In this document: positions 51,393 to 59,735 of the stretch, one piece after another
How positions within the stretch are numbered: position 1 is the stretch's first letter
How the letters are laid out: each line of letters opens with the position of its first letter
Assembly (NCBI RefSeq): GCF_040126305.1
Contig: NZ_CP149510.1
Span: 4,041,001-4,105,000 of the forward strand
Direction: 5' to 3'
Length of the DNA stretch: 64,000 nt
Source of the DNA: Pararhizobium sp. A13
Lineage (GTDB): Bacteria; Pseudomonadota; Alphaproteobacteria; Rhizobiales; Rhizobiaceae
Notes under the pieces: model-generated
What the model was told of the DNA's origin: nothing
The model's database searches: none
The model's input: only the letters and a program-made list of their open reading frames with translations
Translations under genes and position numbers: made by a program

Positions 51393-51419
51393 GGCGGGGA
51401 TGATCTCCCCGCCTTTTTT
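51393..51419 (+). terminator. intrinsic terminator between choX and choW
   Basis: GGCGGGGA (51393-51400) and TCCCCGCC (51406-51413) pair perfectly across a 5-nt loop and run into TTTTTT. Partial readthrough would give more ChoX than ChoWV. Confidence 0.85.
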
Positions 51420-51451
51420 GAACCGATTTCCGTTTCGTTTTCCGGTATGGG

Positions 51452-52306
51452 ATGTTTTTCGTGGATTTTTTGACCGAATATCGTGTTCCGATCGGCGCAG
51501 GGGCAAAGACCTTCGTCGATTGGCTCACCACCAATTTCGAACTGTTCTTCGATCAGCTCGCAAATTTTCTGTCCGGCGTTGTTGCCGTTCTGCTGTTCAT
51601 CCTGCAGACACCGCATGCACTGGTCGTCGTCGCGGTTGTCACGGCGTTGTCTTGGTGGTTGCGCCGGTCGATCGGCATCACGCTGTTTACCTGTCTCGGG
51701 CTGCTCCTGATCATCAATCAGGGCTATTGGAAGGAAACGACGGAGACGCTGGCGCTGGTGCTTGCCGCCAGCTTTGTCAGCATGGCCGTCGGCATTCCGC
51801 TCGGCATCGTCGCGGCGCGCAGACCGGTGGTCTATGCCGTCATGCGCCCGGTCCTCGACCTGATGCAGACCATCCCGACCTTCGTCTACCTCATTCCGGC
51901 GCTGATCCTCTTCGGCCTCGGCATGGTGCCGGGCCTGATTGCAACGGTGATCTTCGCAATTCCCGCGCCGATCCGCCTGACTCGCCTCGGCATCATCTCG
52001 ACGCCACCGTCTCTGGTGGAAGCAGCCGTTTCCTTCGGCGCAACGCCGTCGCAGGTGCTGCGCAAGATCGAAATCCCGTTTGCCATGCCGCAGATCATGG
52101 CCGGCCTCACCCAGACGATCATGCTCTCACTGTCGATGGTGGTCATCGCGGCTCTCGTTGGCGCCAACGGCCTCGGCGTGCCGGTACTGCGCGCGCTGAA
52201 TACGGTGAACGTCGCCAAGGGCTTTGAAGCCGGGCTTTGCATCGTCATTCTCGCGATCATTCTCGACCGCCTGTTCCGCTCGTCCGATGAAGGAGAAGGC
52301 GCATGA
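51452..52306 (+). CDS. choW: choline ABC transporter permease
   Basis: This 284-residue inner-membrane permease has about six helices. The ABC permease EAA loop is recognisable as AAVSFGATPSQVLRKIEIPF with AMPQIMAGL, which docks with the ATPase ChoV. An N-terminal extension (FVDFLTEYRVPIGAGAKTFV) matches ProW/ChoW relatives. The ribosome binding site is weak and the start could instead be GTG 51461. Its stop overlaps the choV ATG (ATGA, 52303-52306). It lies 72 nt after choX, behind the terminator. Confidence 0.93.
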   Translation: MFFVDFLTEYRVPIGAGAKTFVDWLTTNFELFFDQLANFLSGVVAVLLFILQTPHALVVVAVVTALSWWLRRSIGITLFTCLGLLLIINQGYWKETTETLALVLAASFVSMAVGIPLGIVAARRPVVYAVMRPVLDLMQTIPTFVYLIPALILFGLGMVPGLIATVIFAIPAPIRLTRLGIISTPPSLVEAAVSFGATPSQVLRKIEIPFAMPQIMAGLTQTIMLSLSMVVIAALVGANGLGVPVLRALNTVNVAKGFEAGLCIVILAIILDRLFRSSDEGEGA

Positions 52307-53352
52307 CCGATGCCGTCGTTTTCAAGAATGTCGACATCATCTTCGGCAACAAGCCGGAAGCGGCCATCGCCATGGTCGATCAGGGCAAGACCCGCGATGA
52401 GATCGGCGCCGCGACCGGGCTTGTGCTTGGTGTCGCCGATGCGTCGCTGACCATCACCGAGGGCGAAATCCTCGTGCTGATGGGGTTGTCGGGCTCTGGC
52501 AAGTCGACGCTGCTGCGCGCCGTCAACGGGCTGGCGCCGGTGGTGCGCGGCGAAGTGCAGGTGAAAACCAAGCACGGGACGATCAACCCGTACAAGACAA
52601 GCGCCAAGTCGCTGCGCGACTTCCGCATGCACGATGTCTCCATGGTTTTCCAGCAGTTTGCTTTGCTGCCATGGCGCACCGTGGAGGACAATGTCGGCTT
52701 CGGGCTGGAATTGGCCGGCGTGCCGGAGAGCGAGCGCAAGAAGCGTGTCGGCGAACAACTGGAGCTGGTCAACCTGACGAAGTGGGCCGGCCGGCAGGTC
52801 AAGGAGCTCTCCGGCGGCATGCAGCAGCGTGTCGGCCTTGCCCGCGCCTTTGCCACCGGCGCGCCCATCCTGCTGATGGACGAACCCTTCTCGGCGCTCG
52901 ATCCACTGATCCGCACCCGCCTGCAGGACGAGCTCCTCGAATTCCAGCGGCGGCTGAAGAAGACCATCCTCTTCGTCAGCCACGACCTCGACGAGGCCTT
53001 CCGGATCGGTAACCGCATCGCCATCATGGAAGGCGGGCGCATCATCCAGTGCGGCACGCCGCAGGAGATCGTCAAGAACCCGGCCAACCAGTATGTCGCC
53101 GATTTCGTCCAGCACATGAACCCGATCACCATGCTGACGGCGATGGACGTGATGCAGCACGGCGTCAACCGGATCGACGGCGCGGCCGGCGTCACGGCGA
53201 CCGCCAAGCCGACAACGCCGCTGATCGACATCCTCGACGCGATGTCGCGCCAGCCGGGCAGCATCGGCGTAGTCGACAACGGCGCCGTCGTCGGAACCAT
53301 CAATGCGCAGAACGTCGTGGAAGGCTTGACCCGGCACCGCAACAGAAGTTGA
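52303..53352 (+). CDS. choV: choline ABC transporter ATP-binding protein
   Basis: This 349-residue cytoplasmic ATPase powers choline uptake. Walker A is GLSGSGKST at 61-69, the Q-loop is MVFQQFALLPW, the signature is LSGGMQQR, and Walker B is ILLMDEPFSALD. The N-terminal insertion VDQGKTRDEIGAATGL and the C-terminal CBS-like region (LIDILDAMSRQPGSIGVVDN) are as in ProV/ChoV proteins, where the C-terminus senses osmotic state. Translation is coupled to choW. A nested hairpin follows the gene. Confidence 0.95.
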   Translation: MTDAVVFKNVDIIFGNKPEAAIAMVDQGKTRDEIGAATGLVLGVADASLTITEGEILVLMGLSGSGKSTLLRAVNGLAPVVRGEVQVKTKHGTINPYKTSAKSLRDFRMHDVSMVFQQFALLPWRTVEDNVGFGLELAGVPESERKKRVGEQLELVNLTKWAGRQVKELSGGMQQRVGLARAFATGAPILLMDEPFSALDPLIRTRLQDELLEFQRRLKKTILFVSHDLDEAFRIGNRIAIMEGGRIIQCGTPQEIVKNPANQYVADFVQHMNPITMLTAMDVMQHGVNRIDGAAGVTATAKPTTPLIDILDAMSRQPGSIGVVDNGAVVGTINAQNVVEGLTRHRNRS

Positions 53353-53364
53353 CCAGATCAGCCT

Positions 53365-53417
53365 GAATGCCAGTATAAAGGACGCCCGGGATCGCTGTCT
53401 CCGGGCGTTTGGCATTC
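53365..53417 (+). terminator. nested hairpin after choV
   Basis: An inner stem ACGCCCGG/CCGGGCGT (53382-53389 and 53401-53408) sits inside an outer stem GAATGCCA/TGGCATTC (53365-53372 and 53410-53417). Only a short TTT is present, so termination strength is uncertain. Confidence 0.55.
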
Positions 53418-53437
53418 AAGACCAAGAGGCAACTCCG

Positions 53438-54181
53438 ATGGCCGAAAAACCTTCCGTGCTGCGCGAAACCGACGACGAGGCGCGCAAGCTTGCCCGCATC
53501 CTGTTGCGCTCCGCTCGCAGCGCCGCCCTCGCCGTCATCGAGCCGGCAAGCAACGGTTTTCCCTTCGTCAGCCGCGTGCTTCTTGGCATCGACACGGACG
53601 GGACGCCAGTCACGCTGGTCTCGGCTCTCTCGACCCACACCCAGGCATTGTCCGCCGATACCCGCTGCTCGCTGCTGACCGGCGAAGTCGGCAAGGGCGA
53701 TCCGCTCGCCCATCCCCGTCTGACCGTTCAGTGCGAGGCCGAAAAAGTCGAACGCGACGGTGCGTCGCATGCCCGTATTCGCGCACGCTTCCTCCGCCGC
53801 CATCCAAAGTCGGAACTCTATATCGACTTTCCGGACTTTGCCTTCTTCAGGTTGCAGCCGGTGAAGGCCAGCCTCAATGGCGGCTTTGGCCGGGCCTATG
53901 CGCTTGATGGCGAAGACCTGCTCATTCGCTCGCCGGGAATCGACGATCTCGCAGCGATGGAAGAGCGGGCAATCGAGCACATGAACAGCGACCATCCCGA
54001 TGCGGCGAGCCGCTATGCGCAGGTCTATTGCAAGGCCGAAGGTGCCGACTGGCGAATCTGCGGCCTCGATGCCGCCGGGGTCGATCTCGCCTCCGGCGAT
54101 CAATTAAGAAGACTCGAATATGATGCACTATTGCAATCCGCGGGCGAACTGCGCATGATGCTGGTGAAACTTTACGGTTAA
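53438..54181 (+). CDS. HugZ-like heme utilisation / FMN-binding split-barrel protein
   Basis: This is a 247-residue protein with an N-terminal pyridoxamine-5'-phosphate-oxidase-like split barrel (about 15-150; RSARSAALAVIEPASNGFPF, LVSALSTHTQALSADTRC) and a C-terminal DUF2470 domain (about 165-245; EHMNSDHPDAASRYAQ). This is the architecture of HugZ-type heme oxygenases. Members bind heme or FMN; the HMNSDH motif in the C-terminal domain is typical. There is no signal peptide, so it is cytoplasmic. A link to the ShmR-like receptor is functional guesswork because the genes are 16 kb apart. Confidence 0.82.
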   Translation: MAEKPSVLRETDDEARKLARILLRSARSAALAVIEPASNGFPFVSRVLLGIDTDGTPVTLVSALSTHTQALSADTRCSLLTGEVGKGDPLAHPRLTVQCEAEKVERDGASHARIRARFLRRHPKSELYIDFPDFAFFRLQPVKASLNGGFGRAYALDGEDLLIRSPGIDDLAAMEERAIEHMNSDHPDAASRYAQVYCKAEGADWRICGLDAAGVDLASGDQLRRLEYDALLQSAGELRMMLVKLYG

Positions 54182-54228
54182 ATTTACCCTACCTACCCCG
54201 ATTTCTTGCAGTAGGAGGTTGTGCTTTT

Positions 54229-54244
54229 ATTCATCACGTCTAAT
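54229..54244. promoter_or_regulatory. NolR box before nolR
   Basis: On the plus strand AT (54229-54230), 9 nt and CTAAT (54240-54244) form the inverse of the NolR consensus (A/T)TTAG-N9-A(T/A). It lies 57 bp upstream of the nolR start, which fits autoregulation. Confidence 0.6.
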
Positions 54245-54300
54245 TATCGCTTATTCACAATCATGACCAAGCGTGATGTGAACCTCGCACGGAGTACGGA

Positions 54301-54642
54301 ATGCAAACGATCTCTCCTCAGAAACACGGCAAGGCTGAAATAGCTGCGGAGTTTCTGTCGGCCATGGCAAACCCCAAGCGTCTGCTGATTCTGCGTTCAC
54401 TGGTGAACCAGGAAATGGCAGTTGGTGTATTGGCAAACCAGGTCGGCCTCAGCCAGTCTGCCCTGTCGCAACATCTCTCGAAATTGCGTGCCCAGAATCT
54501 CGTGACCACCCGCAGGGATGCGCAGACAATCTACTATTCAAGCTCTTCGGATGCTGTCCTGAAAGTGTTGAAAACACTGACGGAAATCTATGGCGAAGAA
54601 CCTGCCCCGGCCGAACGGGTCGCGCAGCGCCGTACCGCCTGA
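54301..54642 (+). CDS. nolR: NolR-type ArsR-family transcriptional regulator
   Basis: This 113-residue winged-helix regulator belongs to the ArsR/SmtB family. The stretches AEIAAEFLSAMANPKRLLIL, VGLSQSALSQHLSKLRAQNL and RRDAQTIYYSSSSD are near identical to NolR of Sinorhizobium, where NolR controls nodulation and other genes. No metal-binding cysteines are present, as expected for NolR. GGAG at 54291-54294 sets the ATG, and a matching NolR box lies upstream. The C-terminus (EEPAPAERVAQRRTA) differs from S. meliloti. No nod genes are in the window, so targets are unknown here. Confidence 0.88.
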   Translation: MQTISPQKHGKAEIAAEFLSAMANPKRLLILRSLVNQEMAVGVLANQVGLSQSALSQHLSKLRAQNLVTTRRDAQTIYYSSSSDAVLKVLKTLTEIYGEEPAPAERVAQRRTA

Positions 54643-54989
54643 TACGAATGGGGGCCGACCGCCGGTCCCCATTTTACCAACCCCGTCCCACCGCGTTTCG
54701 GTTCTCCCCAGGACATAAATCGCCGGTTTCATCGGCTTGGCGTTCCGATTCGGGTGAACCGTCCTTATATTAAGCCGGGTTGACCGGTCGCGTTGAACGC
54801 ATGTGTCCAACGCGACAGGCAGCGTTCATGACTTCAGCCGAAGCGGCGACAATTGCCCTTGATCTGCCGTCCGTTCCAAAAGCGCCTCCCGAATCGCACG
54901 AAGAGGTTGTGCCGCGCTCGCAACTTCGCCGAGAACCCAATATGCCGATGTTTACGCGCCTTTGAGACTTGCCGTGCAGGATCGGCGCC
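54643..54989. other. 347-bp intergenic region after nolR
   Basis: The first 35 bp hold a weak terminator (54647-54675). The rest lacks a convincing gene: a 61-codon frame at 54780-54965 has no ribosome binding site and a TTG start. AGGA at 54978-54981 serves the next gene. Confidence 0.45.
54647..54675 (+). terminator. terminator of nolR
   Basis: AATGGGG (54647-54653) pairs with CCCCATT (54667-54673), with a further ACC/GGT pairing inside, followed by TT. It lies 4 bp after the nolR stop. Confidence 0.6.
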
Positions 54990-56063
54990 ATGAACACGAT
55001 TGCCAAAAACCGGCCATCGCCGTCGACCGTCAGATGGGCGGTGCTCGGGACCGGCACCATCGCCTCCACCTTTGCCGAGGACATCCGTTTGGCCGGCAAC
55101 GCCGAGCTTGTTGCCGTGTGCTCGCGGACGGCCGAGGCGGCAAGCACCTTCTCACAGCGCTTTGGTGGGCTTCGGATTCTACCCAACATCGAGGCTCTGG
55201 CATCCGACGCGGAGATTGACGCCGTCTATCTGGCAACGCCGAACACCACCCATTTCAAACAGGCGCAATCGCTGTTGCGCGCTAAAATACCTGTCCTTGT
55301 CGAAAAGCCATTGGTGACGACTGCGGCACAAGCGCAGCATCTGGCACAGCTGGCCGGGGAAACGAACACATTCGCCATGGAGGCTCTCTGGACCGTGTTC
55401 CTGCCGGCAGTCAGCCGGGTGCGCACCCTTCTTGCCGACAACGCGATCGGCGCTGTCACCGGCATTCGAGCGGAACTCGCCTATGTCAGAGCCTTCGACA
55501 GGGACAGCCGCTTCTTCTCGAAAGCGCTCGGCGGCGGCTCGCTTCTTGATCTGGGGGCCTATCCAATCGGGATAACGCTCGCGCTGTTCGGTTTTCCGCA
55601 AGCGGTGACCGGGCGGTGGCGCGCCGCACCCACGGGGGTCGACATGTCGGCCGAGATCAAGCTGGAATATTCCGGCTTCGATGCCTCCCTCTCCTGTGCA
55701 TTCGATCGCAATGGCAGCAATCGTTTCATCATCGAAGGCGACCAGGGAAGCTTGGTGATCGACGCGCCATTCCTGCAGGCAAGCCGTGTCATCGTCACGA
55801 GAAATTCTGTTGCTCGTCATCTGGTGATCCCGCCCGGCTCCGGCCTCCTATCGGGCCTCGTCGGCAAGATGGGACGCAAGCTGCCCCTGCCCGGTCTGAC
55901 GGTCCATGACCACGGCTACCCCGGCAACGGACTGCAGTTCGAGATCGAAGCGGCAAGCAAGGCCATCCTCGAGGGAAAATGCGAACAACCGCTGATGCCG
56001 CTTGGTACCAGCATTGCCGCGCTCGAGATCATCGAAACCGTACTGGCTCAGCCCGCGTCATAA
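54990..56063 (+). CDS. Gfo/Idh/MocA-family oxidoreductase
   Basis: This is a 357-residue NAD(P)-dependent oxidoreductase. The Rossmann motif WAVLGTGTIASTFAED lies near the N-terminus, followed by the family EKP motif in VPVLVEKPLVT, which carries the catalytic-site lysine, and a C-terminal alpha/beta domain (GGSLLDLGAYPIG). Sugars, inositols or their derivatives are the usual substrates; none can be assigned. ATG 54990 has AGGA 8 nt upstream. Its 3' end overlaps the convergent second Gfo/Idh gene by 16 bp. Confidence 0.88.
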   Translation: MNTIAKNRPSPSTVRWAVLGTGTIASTFAEDIRLAGNAELVAVCSRTAEAASTFSQRFGGLRILPNIEALASDAEIDAVYLATPNTTHFKQAQSLLRAKIPVLVEKPLVTTAAQAQHLAQLAGETNTFAMEALWTVFLPAVSRVRTLLADNAIGAVTGIRAELAYVRAFDRDSRFFSKALGGGSLLDLGAYPIGITLALFGFPQAVTGRWRAAPTGVDMSAEIKLEYSGFDASLSCAFDRNGSNRFIIEGDQGSLVIDAPFLQASRVIVTRNSVARHLVIPPGSGLLSGLVGKMGRKLPLPGLTVHDHGYPGNGLQFEIEAASKAILEGKCEQPLMPLGTSIAALEIIETVLAQPAS

Positions 56064-57202
56064 CCGCTCGGAGTATGATCCCGTTTGCCGGCATTCAGCG
56101 CCAGCACGATGTCCGTCAGGTGCAGCGCGGTCCCGCCCGAAAAGAATGGTTTGGTGTTTTGCCTGATCGCATCCGCCTGCGCAGCAATCCCGCGCACGAA
56201 ATCGATCTGCGACGGATAGGCGGGCAGGACGTTTTTCTCCGCAGGACGCCGATAGGCCAACGGCTTTCCGGCCGTCAGACGAAATGCAAATTTCCGCTGA
56301 AACTGCCATTCCAGACGATCGATCAGGCGATGAAGCAGCGGTCGCCTCGCGCCCGCCAACTCGACATGGATCGGTGAGCGATTGTCCCAGAGATCACGCA
56401 CGACGATGGTGCCCTTGTCGCCGACGATCGTCAGCGACCGGTCGCGCGGCATGGCAAGTCCGCTCGTGAGGCGGGCGACAAGGCCCGAGCGGAATGTCAG
56501 ACAGCCGACGGAAAAATCCGGTCCGAGAGCGAGATTTTCGGTACCTGGTCCCTTGTTGGGAAAGGTCAGCGCGGAGAAAGCCGCGACATGCGCCACGGGA
56601 CCGAACAGCGACACGAGCCAGCTTGTCGCGTAGCCCGCATGTTCCAGCGTGCAGCCGATTTCGAATTCGTGCACCGCCGGCCATTTCGCACCGGAGCGGC
56701 TTCGCCACTCCTGCCACTTGTCGAGGAAGACCGGTCCATCCTCCATTTCCGCGTAAACGAGGCGCGGTGTACCGATGACACCGGCGCTGAGGATTTCGGC
56801 GCAGTGCGCCCGGGCATCGCTGAGCGCGTTGGCCGGCGCGCCCGCCAATACCAGCTCCCTCGCGTCCGCCAGATCAACCAGTTCGCGCGCCTCATCCACC
56901 GTCATCGCCAGCGGCTTTTCGCAATAGACATGCTTGCCGGCGAGTAATGCCGCGTTGTTGACGGCATGATGGCTTTCCGGCGGCGTCAGGTTGACGACGA
57001 TGGCAACACTCGGGTCCGCAAGCGCCTCCTCGCCAGAGGCGTAGGCGCGGACGTTCCAGTGGGCACAGAACTGTTGCAGCCGCACAGGATCAATGTCGAA
57101 GACACCGGCTAGCCGCAACTGCGGATGGTTTGCCAGCGTCGTCATGTAATAGTCGGCGACGAAACCCGCGCCGATGAAGGCGATGCCCGTCTGTCCGCTC
57201 AT
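56048..57202 (-). CDS. Gfo/Idh/MocA-family oxidoreductase
   Basis: This is a 384-residue oxidoreductase of the same family as its convergent neighbour. It shows GIAFIGAGFVADYYMTTL for cofactor binding, HVYCEKPLAMTVDEA with the conserved EKP lysine, and a C-terminal domain with SQIDFVRGIAAQADAIRQN. ATG 57202 overlaps the stop of the GH9 gene as ATGA (57199-57202), so the two form an operon and the enzyme probably acts on a sugar released or modified by the GH9 pathway. A longer reading frame to 57427 overlaps GH9 coding sequence and was rejected. Confidence 0.88.
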   Translation of the reverse strand: MSGQTGIAFIGAGFVADYYMTTLANHPQLRLAGVFDIDPVRLQQFCAHWNVRAYASGEEALADPSVAIVVNLTPPESHHAVNNAALLAGKHVYCEKPLAMTVDEARELVDLADARELVLAGAPANALSDARAHCAEILSAGVIGTPRLVYAEMEDGPVFLDKWQEWRSRSGAKWPAVHEFEIGCTLEHAGYATSWLVSLFGPVAHVAAFSALTFPNKGPGTENLALGPDFSVGCLTFRSGLVARLTSGLAMPRDRSLTIVGDKGTIVVRDLWDNRSPIHVELAGARRPLLHRLIDRLEWQFQRKFAFRLTAGKPLAYRRPAEKNVLPAYPSQIDFVRGIAAQADAIRQNTKPFFSGGTALHLTDIVLALNAGKRDHTPSGYDAG

Positions 57203-59475
57203 CGGGCATCCGCCAGGAAAGAGGCAATATAGACCAGCGGTGCATTCCAGTTGATCGTCATTTCGTTGGCTCCCCAGGCCATGATATCGTCGACATAGCA
57301 AGTCTGCGGCAGGCAGCCCTTGAGCCGTGCCTTCGACACGTCGTCGACCAGCGTCGAATTCGGTCCGCCCGCCAGTGTCCCGGCTGGCGGATTGGGAAGC
57401 GTGTCGTCGAGCTGATGGGCATACCAACGGCTATGCTGGTTCTTTGCAAAGACGCTGCCATAGCCGGTGACATAAGACATGTTCATGGCATTCCGCCCGA
57501 AGATGTAATCCATGCTCTCGCGGACGCCATTGAGGAACCGCTTTTCGCCTGTCAGGTCGTATCCCGCCGATACGACGATCATGTTTTGCAGGATCAGCTG
57601 GTTGGATCCCCAGTCATAGCGGTTGTTGGCCGGCCGATAAATCTGCCCGAAGGGTTCCTTCTTCTGCAGGCTCATGAAATTTCTGGCAGCCGAGACGACA
57701 GAGACGCGAACCATCGCCTTGTCCTCGTCCGGAAGCCTGTCGCCGTAGAGCGCCAGGTCGAGACGGCCGAGCCCCGCGACACTGCGCCAATCGAAGGCTC
57801 CGATGGCAGAAAAAACCGGCCCTGCCCAATGGATGGAGGTTTTCAACGCAGTGAGATACTTGGTCTCTCCGGTGGTGATATAAAGCTCCGCCGCCGCCCA
57901 ATAGGTTTCGTCGGCAATATCGGTGTCGTCATAGTCACCGCCGCCCTGCAGGCCGTCCGACGTCGGCGCATAGAGCACCGGATTGGCAGCGGCGGCGAGC
58001 CAGGCCTTTTTCGCCGCGGCCAGCAGCGTTTCGGAGAACGCCTCGTCATAGGGCGCAAACAGCCGAGCGCCTTGCGCCGCCGCAGCCGCGAGATTGAGCG
58101 TCGCGGCCGTCGAGGGGCGATGCAATGCCCGCTCTTCTGGATCGAGATGCGGCAGCATCGGCACGTCGGTCCATTTCGTGTCGTGTATCTTGTGATGCAC
58201 CATGCCGGCCAAGGGCTGGCCGTCGGGCACCATCATCTTTATCATGAATTCGAGTTCCCAACGGGCCTCATCGAGAATGTCGGGAACACCGTTGCCGTTT
58301 TCGGGAATGCGCGACAGGCTGTCGCTGATCACCGGCGACGCCCCTTTGCCGTAGACCACGCCGCGTTCGAACGTGCCAAGAAGTTGCGCCACCGCGATCC
58401 CGCCATTGACCACGTATTTGCCCTGATCGCCGGCATCGTACCAGCCTCCGGAGACGTCGAGCGCATAGTCGCAGGTCCAGTCCTCGCCGTAGAGTTCCGC
58501 CGCCACCTTGCCGGTCAGGCAGGTGACCTGCGCGTCACCCTGATTGGGGCTGTCCTGCAGGTGTCCGGCAGGACGGGCGTAGGCCTCCCCGGCGATATCG
58601 CCCTTGATCGCGATGCCGCTACGCTGCGGATAAAACCACGACAGCGCATCGACGCGCAATTTGCCGTAGACGTCGCGGCCAACAGAAAATGGGTAGCTCT
58701 TCCTGCCGCCGACAACCACGCGATAACCCTCGCCGGCCGTCGCAAAAGCGGAAAAATCGGCAATCTGGGTCTCAGCGCCAGCCGTTTCGTCGAAACCGGC
58801 CGGAGCCGTCATGCCCTCGCCCACCACCACACCCTGAGCATCTTCAAGCTTGAATGCCAGCGGTTTGGTGGCATCCGACAGGATCGTCGCCCGCTTCGGT
58901 CCATCGAGGAAATAGCCCGCCTGGTTGACAAGGGCCGGCAAGTCGCGCGCCACCTTTTTCGCCGCCGCCACGACCTCTTCGGGCTTGGCTTCTCTGATCG
59001 CCACGTCATCGAGGCAAAGCCGCCACGGCTTTTCGGCGCCGCCGAGATGAAAAATGATCTGCGCGGGTTCTGCCTCCATCGCTTTGAAGACGGTCGAGAA
59101 CCCCTCCTCCCCGGCCTTGATCTCTGCATTGAATGTTGCCTGTGCCGTCCACGGCGCGGCATTGCGCTGAACCAGGACCGGGAAAATACGCTCGTCCTTG
59201 CTTTCGAGCATCATCTTCAACCGGTAGGACGCACCCGCAGCAAAGAGCAGGTCGTTGACGCCGAGCAGGCGATCCCAGGGCTCCCCGCCGGCTTCGATAT
59301 CGGCGCACAACTTTCCGCGCTCGTGCGACAGCGCAACGCCGCCGGTTGCCCAGAAGCCGTCCTCGCCCTTTTCAAAGGCGCCATCAGTAATCATGTCGGC
59401 CGCGCGCGCCTGCGTGGAAAGAAAGACGAGAAGCGCAAGCGCCAGACTGGCCTGAAGTTTTGGCAAGATTTCCAT
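57199..59475 (-). CDS. glycoside hydrolase family 9 protein with N-terminal binding and Ig-like domains
   Basis: This 758-residue exported enzyme has a signal peptide at about 1-26, a carbohydrate-binding-like beta-sandwich at about 27-165 (DGAFEKGEDGFWATGG), an Ig-like CelD_N domain at about 180-270 (LVNQAGYFLDGPKRATI) and a GH9 catalytic domain at about 275-755. The catalytic Asp pair lies in GGWYDAGDQGKYV (Asp347, Asp350), and the acid Glu738 lies in ANEMTINWNAPLVY. GH9 enzymes are inverting beta-1,4-glucanases or exo-glucosaminidases/glucosidases. Translational coupling to a Gfo/Idh oxidoreductase suggests oligosaccharide use rather than plant cell-wall attack alone. The exact substrate is unknown. 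Confidence 0.88.
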   Translation of the reverse strand: MEILPKLQASLALALLVFLSTQARAADMITDGAFEKGEDGFWATGGVALSHERGKLCADIEAGGEPWDRLLGVNDLLFAAGASYRLKMMLESKDERIFPVLVQRNAAPWTAQATFNAEIKAGEEGFSTVFKAMEAEPAQIIFHLGGAEKPWRLCLDDVAIREAKPEEVVAAAKKVARDLPALVNQAGYFLDGPKRATILSDATKPLAFKLEDAQGVVVGEGMTAPAGFDETAGAETQIADFSAFATAGEGYRVVVGGRKSYPFSVGRDVYGKLRVDALSWFYPQRSGIAIKGDIAGEAYARPAGHLQDSPNQGDAQVTCLTGKVAAELYGEDWTCDYALDVSGGWYDAGDQGKYVVNGGIAVAQLLGTFERGVVYGKGASPVISDSLSRIPENGNGVPDILDEARWELEFMIKMMVPDGQPLAGMVHHKIHDTKWTDVPMLPHLDPEERALHRPSTAATLNLAAAAAQGARLFAPYDEAFSETLLAAAKKAWLAAAANPVLYAPTSDGLQGGGDYDDTDIADETYWAAAELYITTGETKYLTALKTSIHWAGPVFSAIGAFDWRSVAGLGRLDLALYGDRLPDEDKAMVRVSVVSAARNFMSLQKKEPFGQIYRPANNRYDWGSNQLILQNMIVVSAGYDLTGEKRFLNGVRESMDYIFGRNAMNMSYVTGYGSVFAKNQHSRWYAHQLDDTLPNPPAGTLAGGPNSTLVDDVSKARLKGCLPQTCYVDDIMAWGANEMTINWNAPLVYIASFLADAR

Positions 59476-59650
59476 CCTGAGCCCAGGTTACGGGAACGCG
59501 GCGCCACTCTCCGGCAAACAGGTTAAACTTCAGAAAATGCAGCGCAACAAGCCCTTGTTTGGATTGCTTCTGGACGAAGAAACCCGTGCCTCCCTCCAGC
59601 CATGAACCGCATTTGACCGTATCGGACCAAGGCTTGACGCTGAAAGGCAC

Positions 59651-59671
59651 CCTGATAGTTTGACCATCAGG
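59651..59671. promoter_or_regulatory. palindrome before aminotransferase gene
   Basis: CCTGAT (59651-59656) and ATCAGG (59666-59671) are inverted repeats around 9 nt, overlapping a promoter-like TTGACG-N16-TAGTTT (59634-59661). The position, 65 bp upstream of the aminotransferase start, suits an operator. The regulator is unknown. Confidence 0.4.
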
Positions 59672-59735
59672 TAAAGATTCCGCTTCATCCACCTGGATTT
59701 GGCCGCCAGACACAAAAAACGCCACGGAGAACACG

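Noticed and set aside
54780..54965. 61-codon plus-strand frame between nolR and the Gfo/Idh gene
   Set aside because: It has a TTG start with no ribosome binding site and no recognisable sequence.
56048..57427. Longer form of the minus-strand Gfo/Idh gene starting at 57427
   Set aside because: The extra 75 residues lie inside GH9 coding sequence, are unlike the family, and the ATGA start at 57202 is coupled to the GH9 stop.
57415..59526. 703-codon plus-strand frame opposite the GH9 gene
   Set aside because: It shows no family motifs, and the GH9 catalytic motifs on the minus strand settle the coding strand.
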